This document shows positions 1 to 5,926 of a stretch of 9,966 nucleotides of DNA, piece after piece. Below the pieces are notes generated by a model that was given only the letters and a program-made list of their open reading frames with translations, had not been told where the DNA came from and did no database searches. The DNA lies in the NCBI GenBank assembly GCA_947372535.1, contig CANBUA010000175.1, positions 1 through 9,966 of the forward strand, written 5' to 3'. The position numbers were made by a program, and so were the translations under genes. Position 1 is the stretch's first letter. Each line of letters begins with the position of its first letter. The stretch comes from Burkholderiales bacterium (GTDB lineage: Bacteria; Pseudomonadota; Gammaproteobacteria; Burkholderiales; Burkholderiaceae).

Positions 1-56
1 GTAACCACCTCGATGGGCACCCCGAAGTCGCGGCTCAGGTAAGCGAGACTGGGCAT
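1..56 (-). CDS. Possible 5' end of a divergent gene, running off the window
   Basis: Reading the minus strand from an ATG at 56-54 gives an open frame to the window edge whose first residues are MPSLAYLSRDFGVPIEVV. The composition is plausible for a cytosolic enzyme, but 18 residues are too few to assign a family. No clear Shine-Dalgarno sequence precedes this ATG, and the frame stays open further upstream, so the true start may differ or the frame may be chance. If real, it is divergent from the 181-aa gene starting at 135 and the two would share the roughly 78 bp between them as a promoter region. Confidence 0.25.
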   Translation of the reverse strand, partial: MPSLAYLSRDFGVPIEVV

Positions 57-134
57 TGTGGCAAGCCATGGAAACCGGGCATAGCACAGGGCAATACACC
101 GAATTCAAGCAACACTTTTCAGCATCCATCTCAT

Positions 135-680
135 ATGGCCACGAAGAAAGCCACTCCGTCCTGGATCGACGTCAAAGCCAAGCTGGCGGACTTCGACCGC
201 GCTGGTCTGCTCACCCTGGTGCAAGACCTCTACACCGCCAGCAAGGACAACCAGGCCTTTCTGCACGCTCGCCTGCATCTGGGTGACGACGCGCTCAAAC
301 CTTACAAGGCTACCATCGACCGCTGGCTCTGGCCTGACGTGTTCAAGAACCAGAACACCTCCGTGGCCAAGGCCAAGAAGGCCATTGCGGACTACAAGAA
401 GGCCTTGGGCGCCCCCGAAGGGCTGGCCGAGTTGATGGTGTTCTATTGCGAGCAAGCATCGGGCTTCGCCAGCGATGTCTGTCTGGATGACGAGGCATAC
501 CTCGGGTCACTGGTGCGCATGTTCGGCCAAGCGCTGCATCACATCGAGACCTTGTCACCAAGGCAGCGGACGCCCCTGCGGGAACGCCTCAGAGCCGTGC
601 ACCAAACCTGCGACGGCATCGGCTACGGCGTTGATGAAGAGATGGATCAGATGCTCTCTGAGCACGGAGACCATGACTGA
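135..680 (+). CDS. Uncharacterised 181-aa protein (DUF6155-like), coupled to the primase-helicase
   Basis: This 181-aa protein is soluble, with no signal peptide, membrane segment or recognisable catalytic motif. It is rich in charged and helix-favouring residues and looks largely alpha-helical. The N-terminal part has the pattern of a short helical domain (a leucine-rich stretch around residues 11-28, then a Lys-rich segment around residues 70-92 containing AKAKKAIADYKKA). From memory it resembles small bacterial proteins grouped as DUF6155, but I could not check this and the assignment is tentative. The ATG at 135 gives a natural N-terminus (MATKKATPSW), though no strong ribosome site is visible. 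Its stop codon TGA at 678-680 lies inside the start of the next gene (ATGACTGA, 8-nt overlap), so the two are almost certainly co-transcribed and translationally coupled. That suggests a role with the primase-helicase, for example as partner or regulator; this is inference from position only. Confidence 0.75.
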   Translation: MATKKATPSWIDVKAKLADFDRAGLLTLVQDLYTASKDNQAFLHARLHLGDDALKPYKATIDRWLWPDVFKNQNTSVAKAKKAIADYKKALGAPEGLAELMVFYCEQASGFASDVCLDDEAYLGSLVRMFGQALHHIETLSPRQRTPLRERLRAVHQTCDGIGYGVDEEMDQMLSEHGDHD

Positions 681-3117
681 GCCAGATGATCTGGCCGCGC
701 TACAGGCCGAGAACGCCCGATTGGTCGCGCTCCTGGCAGCACACGGAATTGAATGGCGCTTGCCCTCATCGGCCGTTCAAACATGCCCAGCGCCTGCGCC
801 CAAGGCAGAGCCGCAGCGTTTAAGCCTGTCCACTGCGGACAAGGTCGCGCTGTTTCGGCGGCTGTTCCGTGGCCGCACCGATGTCTATCCCGTACGCTGG
901 GAAGGCAAGACCTCGGGCAAATCGGGCTGTGCCCCCGCCTGCGCCAACGAATGGCGAGCGGGTGTCTGCGATAAGCCTCGTATCAAATGCGGGGATTGCA
1001 GCCAACGTCTGCTGCTCCCGCTGTCCGATGCCGTGATCTACGACCACCTGGCGGGCGAGCACACCGTGGGGGTCTACCCACTGCTGGGGGACGACAACTG
1101 CTACTTCCTGGCCGTTGACTTTGACGAGGCCGATTGGCAGGAGGATGCCAAAGCGTTCATGTTGTCCTGCCATGAGTTGGGTGTGCCAGCGGCGCTGGAG
1201 ATTTCACGCTCTGGGCGAGGGGCACACGCCTGGGTCTTCTTCGGCGGTCGGGTGTCAGCACGGGATGCCCGTCGTTTAGGGACGGCCATCATCAGCCACA
1301 CTTGCTCGCGAACCCGTCAGCTCAAGCTGGCGTCCTACGACCGCTTGTTCCCCAACCAGGACACGATGCCCAAAGGTGGCTTTGGCAACCTCATTGCGTT
1401 ACCCCTTCAGAAACACCCGCGCGAAAACGGCTGCAGCGTCTTCGTCGATGCCGAGCTGAAACCACACCTTGACCAATGGGCCTTCCTCGCATTGATCCAG
1501 CCCATGGCGCCTCATGACATCGAGCCGACCATCCTGCGTGCCATCGGCGGCACACACCCTCTGGACGTGACTTTCATCGACGACGAGGACTTGGCCGCGC
1601 CCTGGAAGCGCGCAGCCACCACCTCAAAAAAGCTCGCTGGCGCGATGCCCGCAGCCTTGACCGCAACGCTGGCCAACCTGATCTATTTCGAGAAAGCCAA
1701 GCTGCCTCAAGCGCTTGCCAATCGGTTGATCCGCTTGGCGGCTTTTCAGAACCCCGAGTTCTACAAGGCCCAGGCCATGAGGATGTCGGTGTGGGACAAG
1801 CCGCGCGTGATCGGCAACGCCGAGAACTTCCCCCAGCACATCGCATTGCCGCGTGGCTGCTTTGATGCCGCTCAGGCCTTGCTGAAGGACAACGGCATAC
1901 GCTGTGACTTGCAAGACGAGCGGTATGCCGGTGAACCCATTGATGTCAGCTTCGTCGGCACGCTGAGGCTTGACCAAGAGGTGGCGGTTTCAGCCATGCT
2001 GCACCACGATGCAGGTGTGCTGTGCGCCCCAACCGCTTTTGGCAAGACCGTCACAGCCGCCGCCATCATTGCCCGGCGCGGCGTGAACACCCTGGTGCTG
2101 GTGCACCGAACCGAGTTGCTCAAGCAATGGCAGGAACGCCTGCAAGCATTCCTTGATGTTGGAAAGGGCGTGGTCGGCACCATCTGCGGCGGCAAGGCCA
2201 AACCCACCGGCAAGATCGACATTGCCGTGATGCAATCGCTGTCCCGCCAAGGTGAGGTCAATGCCTTGGTCGAAAACTACGGGCAGGTCATCGTCGACGA
2301 ATGTCACCATGTTGGCGCTGCATCATTTGATGCCATCCTCAAGAAGACCAAGGCCAAGTTCGTGCTCGGCCTGACTGCCACGCCCATTCGCCGTGACGGC
2401 CAGCAGCCGATCATCTTCATGCAATGCGGCCCCACACGGCATACAGCCGCCAGGCCCGCCAACGCGCCGCATGATCTGGAAGTGTTGCCCCGCTCACGTT
2501 TTGCCCGGATCGACCTGCCCAGCGCAGCAGGCATTCAGGATGTGTTCCGGCATCTTGCCAATGACCTGGCGCGAACTCAAGCCATCGCCGCCGAAGTGGT
2601 TACGGCCTTCGAGCAAGGCCGCAAGGTGCTGGTGCTGACCGAACGAACGGAGCATCTTGAAGCGATCGTTTTGGCCTTGGCCACGCTGGTGCCGCGGCCC
2701 TTCATGCTGCACGGCAAGATGTCAAAGAAGCAGCGGGCCGCGCTCATTGCGGAACTTGATGCGCTACCGCCTCAGACGCCACGCGTCCTGGTGGCTACAG
2801 GGAAGCTCGTCGGCGAAGGCTTCGATCATCCACCACTGGACACACTGGTGCTGGCCATGCCTGTCTCGTGGAAGGGCACGTTGCAGCAGTACGCTGGCCG
2901 CTTGCATCGCGAACACGCCACCAAGACCGATGTGCGGATCATCGACGTCGTCGACGTCGTCGACACCGGCCACCCTGCATTGCTGCAGATGTGGGACAAG
3001 CGGCAGCGAGGTTACAGAGCCATGGGGTATCGCATGGGCAGCGACTCAAACACCGATGGTGATGGTTCACCAGCCAACCGTGGCACCCCAGAGCCCGCAC
3101 AAGCAATCAAGAGGTAG
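673..3117 (+). CDS. TOTE-type AEP primase-SF2 helicase fusion protein
   Basis: This 814-aa protein combines an archaeo-eukaryotic-primase domain with a superfamily 2 helicase, the architecture known from TOTE conflict systems. Residues 5-24 form a short Leu/Ala/Glu coiled-coil-like start. A Cys cluster follows (C86, C90, C99, C106, C109), probably a metal site. The primase domain spans about residues 55-270: acidic pair D149-x-D151 in LAVDFDEADW, the SGRGAH motif ending at H185, and YDRLFPNQD at 222-230. A linker carries HIALPRGC (389-396). The helicase spans about 410-790: Walker A APTAFGKT (452-459, K458), DECH box (542-545), TATP (568-571), ATGKLVGEGFD (708-718), and QYAGRLHRE (Q739, R743, R746). 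All expected motifs are present, so it looks active. I chose the ATG at 673 because it overlaps the upstream stop and is preceded by GGAGA at 666-670; the frame is open back to 475, but that would overlap the 181-aa gene heavily. Such proteins are predicted to act on invading nucleic acids; substrate and outcome here are unknown. No fused nuclease domain is visible. Confidence 0.9.
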   Translation: MTEPDDLAALQAENARLVALLAAHGIEWRLPSSAVQTCPAPAPKAEPQRLSLSTADKVALFRRLFRGRTDVYPVRWEGKTSGKSGCAPACANEWRAGVCDKPRIKCGDCSQRLLLPLSDAVIYDHLAGEHTVGVYPLLGDDNCYFLAVDFDEADWQEDAKAFMLSCHELGVPAALEISRSGRGAHAWVFFGGRVSARDARRLGTAIISHTCSRTRQLKLASYDRLFPNQDTMPKGGFGNLIALPLQKHPRENGCSVFVDAELKPHLDQWAFLALIQPMAPHDIEPTILRAIGGTHPLDVTFIDDEDLAAPWKRAATTSKKLAGAMPAALTATLANLIYFEKAKLPQALANRLIRLAAFQNPEFYKAQAMRMSVWDKPRVIGNAENFPQHIALPRGCFDAAQALLKDNGIRCDLQDERYAGEPIDVSFVGTLRLDQEVAVSAMLHHDAGVLCAPTAFGKTVTAAAIIARRGVNTLVLVHRTELLKQWQERLQAFLDVGKGVVGTICGGKAKPTGKIDIAVMQSLSRQGEVNALVENYGQVIVDECHHVGAASFDAILKKTKAKFVLGLTATPIRRDGQQPIIFMQCGPTRHTAARPANAPHDLEVLPRSRFARIDLPSAAGIQDVFRHLANDLARTQAIAAEVVTAFEQGRKVLVLTERTEHLEAIVLALATLVPRPFMLHGKMSKKQRAALIAELDALPPQTPRVLVATGKLVGEGFDHPPLDTLVLAMPVSWKGTLQQYAGRLHREHATKTDVRIIDVVDVVDTGHPALLQMWDKRQRGYRAMGYRMGSDSNTDGDGSPANRGTPEPAQAIKR
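2944..2964 (+). repeat. 9-bp in-frame tandem repeat inside the helicase gene
   Basis: The unit GACGTCGTC occurs twice in direct succession and is followed by GAC, so the protein reads DVVDVVD just after motif VI. Relatives, as I remember them, have a single D-x-V-D at this point, so one unit may be an in-frame duplication adding three residues. The reading frame is kept. Confidence 0.6.
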
Positions 3118-3127
3118 GGGGCTTTTT
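3090..3127 (+). terminator. Weak candidate terminator at the end of the helicase gene
   Basis: AGAGCCC (3090-3096) can pair with GGGCTTT (3119-3125) across a 22-nt loop, including one G-T pair, and the stem runs into five T residues at 3123-3127. The long loop and the overlap with the stop codon make it a poor terminator, and the T run may instead belong to the repeated 12-bp sequence described for 3118-3129. Confidence 0.3.
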
Positions 3128-3129
3128 GC
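3118..3129 (+). repeat. 12-bp direct repeat copy 1 (GGGGCTTTTTGC)
   Basis: It is identical to 3390-3401, with the two copies 272 bp apart in the same orientation. It could be a duplicated attachment core or two independent terminator tails. Confidence 0.5.
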
Positions 3130-3236
3130 TTGGCATGCAATCGCTACGACGTAATAGGATTCGAATTCAGATTCTGGGGTGACGTTTGGCCTGACGCGCG
3201 CCGTGCCATAACTCGTCCCACGACATCCGCATTGGT

Positions 3237-3257
3237 TGGGGGCACATATGGGGGTAC
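3237..3257 (+). repeat. Paired direct repeat TGGGGGCAC / TGGGGGTAC
   Basis: TGGGGGCAC at 3237-3245 is followed exactly 12 bp later by TGGGGGTAC at 3249-3257, differing at one base. Closely spaced G-run repeats of this kind are often seen beside tyrosine-integrase genes, where they may serve as arm-type binding sites. No integrase gene follows here, so function is uncertain. Confidence 0.5.
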
Positions 3258-3364
3258 GAAAAAGCCGAATCGCCCGCTAAGCCAGGTGCTGCAATGAGGT
3301 TCGTATGCCGCCCTCGCCAGAATCAGGTTTCACAGCGTCCCATAAAGACCCCAGTTACCACGCG

Positions 3365-3399
3365 AAGCCCCGTAAGTCATTGAACTCGCGGGGCTTTTT
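3365..3399 (+). terminator. Rho-independent terminator-like hairpin, possible att core
   Basis: AAGCCCCG (3365-3372) pairs perfectly with CGGGGCTT (3389-3396) across a 16-nt loop, and the descending arm continues into a five-T run (3395-3399). This is a good plus-strand terminator shape. It could end transcription coming from the primase-helicase unit 248 bp upstream. The loop and right arm also form the conserved-looking part of the att-like region, so it may be a terminator reused as an integration target. Confidence 0.65.
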
Positions 3400-3401
3400 G
3401 C
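3390..3401 (+). repeat. 12-bp direct repeat copy 2 (GGGGCTTTTTGC)
   Basis: It matches 3118-3129 exactly. This copy forms the right arm and T-tract of the hairpin at 3365-3399. Confidence 0.5.
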
Positions 3402-3405
3402 GTTC

Positions 3406-3425
3406 TGGCGTCCCATGGCGTCCTT
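3406..3425 (+). repeat. Tandem 10-bp repeat TGGCGTCCCA / TGGCGTCCTT
   Basis: Two adjacent 10-bp units share their first eight bases (TGGCGTCC). A related copy, GCGTCCCAT, lies at 3335-3343. With the G-run repeats at 3237-3257 on the other side of the hairpin, the layout (repeats, core, repeats) resembles integrase arm sites flanking a crossover core. Confidence 0.45.
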
Positions 3426-3546
3426 TGACATCCAGGCCGTGTTTCAACAACGGCAACCTTGGCAGGTCGAATCGTCGCAGCTTCTATCGCGAACGCTGCC
3501 GGGTCAGGCATGCCGATCAGCAGCATCGGCGCTCAGGCCGAGGCTT

Positions 3547-3966
3547 TCACGGATTGGCCGGATCGCTGACGTGCAGGAAGATGCGTCGACGCAGGCTGTC
3601 GTTCACCGTGCCGTGAGGGGCCGCGTCGGATGTGGATAGCAGGTGTTCAAGTTCGTCGATCAAGCTGGGGTCGTAGACAAAGCCCATTGACCATTGGGCG
3701 TAGTCGCGTTGATGGATGGCTTCGTCCTGCATGACCTTGATGTCGGTGTGGCGGAGGTCCCGCCTGATCTTGTCAACCAGCGTGGCGAGGTGCTCGGCCG
3801 TGCCTTCCAGCACCTGCGCGAAGTGGGCGCCGGAATGGGCCAGCATGCCCGTGACGTCTAGCTGACGGTTGGCGCGCTGTGCTCTCAGCACGATGTCCTT
3901 GATCTGAGAGATGTTCAGGCCCGGACGGGTGCGGCTGACGTAGAACAGGCGGCGCAGGCGGTGCAT
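3547..3966 (-). CDS. Short BLUF-domain blue-light photoreceptor
   Basis: This is a 139-aa protein consisting almost entirely of one BLUF domain, which binds FAD and senses blue light in the cytoplasm. The residues known to form the light switch are present: Y9 in LFYVSR, N33 before the VTGML strand, Q51 in FAQVLEGT, and W92 and M94 in WSMGF. These match the PixD/AppA pattern. A C-terminal tail of about 35 residues (roughly 105-139) carries no recognisable output domain, so signalling would be through protein contacts, as in the short PixD-like class. The ATG at 3966 gives the canonical N-terminus MHRLRRLFYVS. The frame continues upstream to a TTG at 4041, adding a hydrophobic 25-residue stretch, but a signal peptide makes no sense for a flavin photoreceptor. 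No clear ribosome site is visible. The gene is transcribed away from the transglutaminase-like gene. Confidence 0.92.
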   Translation of the reverse strand: MHRLRRLFYVSRTRPGLNISQIKDIVLRAQRANRQLDVTGMLAHSGAHFAQVLEGTAEHLATLVDKIRRDLRHTDIKVMQDEAIHQRDYAQWSMGFVYDPSLIDELEHLLSTSDAAPHGTVNDSLRRRIFLHVSDPANP

Positions 3967-4193
3967 GGATGAACTTGGCACGATCGGCAAAGGGCTGAAA
4001 ACGATGGCTGTCAGCGTAATCAATATTGTTGTGAATCGCAACAGATTGGGTCAATGGCGGCGATAGCGCGTCAGGTGTGCGGGTAGTGCGCGCCGTCAGA
4101 ACTCTCCTACCGATGAATAGGAAGCGGCCGATTCCCGGCGCGGCCGACAGTCATTACGCTGCATGGATCATTGTTTCACCAGAGCGTCACGAG
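3967..4193. promoter_or_regulatory. Divergent intergenic region between BLUF and transglutaminase genes
   Basis: These 227 bp should contain both promoters. I could not identify convincing -35/-10 pairs. Small symmetric elements are visible: TGTTG/CAACA with a 7-bp spacer (4027-4043) and TCCTA/TAGGA with an 8-bp spacer (4105-4122). GCGGCCGA also occurs directly repeated at 4124-4131 and 4140-4147. Any of these could be operator-like, but each is short enough to arise by chance. Confidence 0.3.
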
Positions 4194-4985
4194 ATGAAAA
4201 CCTTCCAGATCGACAACGAGATGGTCTACGAGGTGAGCAGCCCGACGGACTTCGTGTTCCACGTCGAGGCGGCCAAACTGGAGGGGCAAAGGGTGATCGA
4301 CGAGCAGTTGGAGATCGTGCCCGCCCTGCCCATTCGCGCCTACGAAGACGTCTCCTTGCACAACCGCTTCTTTCGCCTGCACTGCGATGGCGGGCCGCTG
4401 TCCATCCGATACCGCGCGAAAGTGGAGCTTGACGACCGCATCGTCGATACCCAGGCGCCGGAGTTGGCCATTGCCGACCTGCCCGATGAGGCCATGCGCT
4501 TCCTGGTGCCCACCCGTTATTGCGAATCCGACGCCCTGGGCCGCACAGCCGTGCGCACCTTTGGGCAGGTGCCGCCGGGTTACGGGCGGGTGCAGGCCAT
4601 CGTCGATTGGGTGCACGACAACATCGAATACGAAACCGGCAGCTCGAACTCCCAGACTTCGGCGCGGGACATCCTGGTCAACCGCGCGGGCGTCTGCCGC
4701 GATTTTGCGCATCTGAGCATTGCATTTTGTCGGGCCTTGAACATCCCAGCGCGCCTGGTCGTCGGCTACGTCAAGTTCCCGGATCCGCCGCCCGATTACC
4801 ACGCGCTGTTTGAGGCCTACCTGGGCGGGCGATGGGTGCTGTTCGACGCGACCAAGATGGCACCGATTGAGGAAGTCATTCGCATCGGCACGGGTCAGGA
4901 CGCCAAGGACGTGGCCTTTGCGACATTGTTCGGCGCGGCGGTCATGAAGAGCCTCAACCCGCTGGTGGAGCCTGTGCCGGCTTGA
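4194..4985 (+). CDS. Transglutaminase-like (papain-fold) family protein
   Basis: This 263-aa protein belongs to the bacterial transglutaminase-like superfamily (COG1305 type), which includes proteases, amidases and cross-linking enzymes. The first ~110 residues form a beta-rich N-terminal domain. The catalytic core carries the expected triad: C168 in AGVCRDFAHL, H203 in DYHALFEAYL, and D218 in WVLFDATKM. No signal peptide or membrane segment is seen, so it is probably cytoplasmic. The substrate cannot be inferred. I chose the ATG at 4194 (MKTFQIDNEM), which matches the usual start of the N-terminal domain; the frame is open upstream to a GTG at 4077, but that extension is Arg-rich and not domain-like. 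The ribosome site is weak. Its last 32 bp overlap the 3' end of the convergent CWC gene. Confidence 0.88.
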   Translation: MKTFQIDNEMVYEVSSPTDFVFHVEAAKLEGQRVIDEQLEIVPALPIRAYEDVSLHNRFFRLHCDGGPLSIRYRAKVELDDRIVDTQAPELAIADLPDEAMRFLVPTRYCESDALGRTAVRTFGQVPPGYGRVQAIVDWVHDNIEYETGSSNSQTSARDILVNRAGVCRDFAHLSIAFCRALNIPARLVVGYVKFPDPPPDYHALFEAYLGGRWVLFDATKMAPIEEVIRIGTGQDAKDVAFATLFGAAVMKSLNPLVEPVPA

Positions 4986-5205
4986 GCGGTGGGTGACCAG
5001 CCGCGCATGCCGCACAAATGCATGCCAGGTGGCGCTGATCCGGCGGCACGCTGGCCAGCAGTTCAGGGATGAAACTGGCTTGTCGGCACCAGCAGGGTGT
5101 CTCCAGCGAGCCACTGCAAGCCGGCGCGCAAGCGTTGGGTCTGCCACACAAAGGGCAGGTCAAGTTGGGCAAGGCGGCTGTGCTGGCGACAATGGGCGCG
5201 GTCAT
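4954..5205 (-). CDS. Small cysteine-rich CWC family protein
   Basis: This 83-aa protein carries ten cysteines in a pattern typical of the cysteine-rich CWC family: CPLCG with a following CAPAC (about residues 17-30), the name-giving CWC (about 38-40), and a C-terminal CICAAC (about 62-67). Such clusters probably bind zinc or another metal; the function of the family is unknown. There is no signal peptide. It starts 27 bp after the stop of the PAQR membrane-protein gene on the same strand, so the two likely form an operon. Its 3' end overlaps the end of the convergent transglutaminase-like gene by 32 bp. No strong ribosome site is visible, which fits dependence on the upstream gene. Confidence 0.85.
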   Translation of the reverse strand: MTAPIVASTAALPNLTCPLCGRPNACAPACSGSLETPCWCRQASFIPELLASVPPDQRHLACICAACAAGHPPLKPAQAPPAG

Positions 5206-5232
5206 GCCGCGAGTATGGGCGCAGTCCGGACC

Positions 5233-5847
5233 TCAAGCCACAAAGCGCAGCACCGTGAAGTAATGGCTGGCCGTGCCGCCCAGTACGAACAAGTGCCAGA
5301 TGCCGTGCCCATGTTTGAGCTTGTCGTCCAGCACATAAAACACGATGCCCACGGTGTAGAGCAGGCCACCCGCCAGCAGCCACATCCAGCCCTGATCGTG
5401 CAGTCCTTCCATCAGCGGCACGCCGGCGGCCAGCCCGCACCAGCCCATCAACACGTACAGCGGCACCGACGGAATGGTCTCGCGGCCCCACCACAGCTCT
5501 TTGCAGATGCCAACCAGCGCCAGCACCCAGACAAAGGCGAACAGGCCCCAGCCCAGCGCGCCGTGCAGCGTCACCAAGGTGAACGGTGTGTAGGTTCCGG
5601 CGATCAGCAGGTAAATGGCGCAATGGTCGACCTTGGCCCAGCGCGCCTTGCGAAGGCCCTGGGTGCTGTGATACAGCGTGGAGGCCGCATACAGCGCGAT
5701 CATGGTCAAGGCGAACACGCTCACGCTGATGACCGTGATGGCCCGTCCGCCTTCGATGGCCTGGGCCAGCAGCACGGCCGACCCGACCACTGCCAGGGCC
5801 AGGCCCATCAAGTGGGTCACGCTGTTCAACCGCTCGCCGTGGTACAT
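5233..5847 (-). CDS. trhA: Hemolysin III / PAQR family membrane protein
   Basis: This 204-aa inner-membrane protein has about seven hydrophobic segments and belongs to the PAQR/hemolysin III family, relatives of adiponectin receptors; bacterial members such as TrhA are linked to membrane lipid homeostasis. Family motifs are intact: S56 and H60 in ASTLYHST, D74-H75 in KVDHCAIYLL before AGTYTPF, and C-terminal histidines H181, H185 and H195 in the segment ending HYFTVL, expected metal ligands. The start at 5847 (MYHGERLNSVTHL) is well supported: AAGGAG stands 5 nt before the ATG. The frame is open far upstream, but that extension is not domain-like. It is divergent from the DUF1345 gene and probably co-transcribed with the CWC gene. 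A true haemolysin role is not implied. Confidence 0.93.
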   Translation of the reverse strand: MYHGERLNSVTHLMGLALAVVGSAVLLAQAIEGGRAITVISVSVFALTMIALYAASTLYHSTQGLRKARWAKVDHCAIYLLIAGTYTPFTLVTLHGALGWGLFAFVWVLALVGICKELWWGRETIPSVPLYVLMGWCGLAAGVPLMEGLHDQGWMWLLAGGLLYTVGIVFYVLDDKLKHGHGIWHLFVLGGTASHYFTVLRFVA

Positions 5848-5926
5848 GTGCGCTCCTTGGGGCATTGCCGAAACGGCTGTGCGAGTATGAGCGCGCATCG
5901 TGATGAAATCATGAATTCCCGCGACC
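5848..5926. promoter_or_regulatory. Divergent intergenic region between PAQR and DUF1345 genes
   Basis: These 79 bp separate two divergently transcribed membrane-protein genes and must hold at least part of both promoters. The PAQR ribosome site (AAGGAG on the minus strand, 5853-5858) is clear. On the plus strand TTGCCG and TATGAG stand 15 bp apart, a poor -35/-10 match. Confidence 0.3.

Larger units (their letters stand above)
3118..3546. other. 429-bp region without a convincing gene; att-like repeats and a hairpin
   Basis: No open frame here has protein-like composition. The plus-strand frame 3305-3616 is Arg/Ser-rich and simply translates the hairpin and repeats. The region holds paired direct repeats at 3237-3257 and 3406-3425, a terminator-like hairpin at 3365-3399, an inverted repeat CGCCAGAA (3315-3322) with TTCTGGCG (3403-3410), and GCGTCCCAT at both 3335-3343 and 3408-3416. 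The sequence GTAAGTCATTGAA in the hairpin loop is of a type I associate with integrase target sites. Together this suggests the end or attachment region of an integrative element whose integrase is not in the window. That reading is inference. Confidence 0.5.

Noticed and set aside
2038..2049. Unusual Walker A (APTAFGKT) as a sign of an inactive helicase
   Set aside because: The essential GKT is intact and the first half of this motif varies in SF2 helicases; all other helicase motifs are present.
3305..3616. Plus-strand open frame of 103 codons in the gene-free region
   Set aside because: The translation is Arg/Ser-rich without domain character, it reads through the hairpin and repeats, it has no ribosome site, and its end overlaps the BLUF gene on the other strand.
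3415..3639. Second plus-strand open frame of 74 codons beside the BLUF gene
   Set aside because: It lies partly over repeats and partly antisense to the BLUF 3' end; no family resemblance and no ribosome site.
3967..4041. Longer BLUF start (TTG at 4041) giving a hydrophobic N-terminal stretch
   Set aside because: BLUF photoreceptors are cytoplasmic and normally begin a few residues before the first strand, as the ATG at 3966 provides.
4176..5147. Long minus-strand open frame (323 codons) opposite the transglutaminase-like gene
   Set aside because: It is the antisense shadow of a gene with a clear catalytic triad, and its composition (many His, Gln, Val, Arg) is typical of antisense GC-rich frames.
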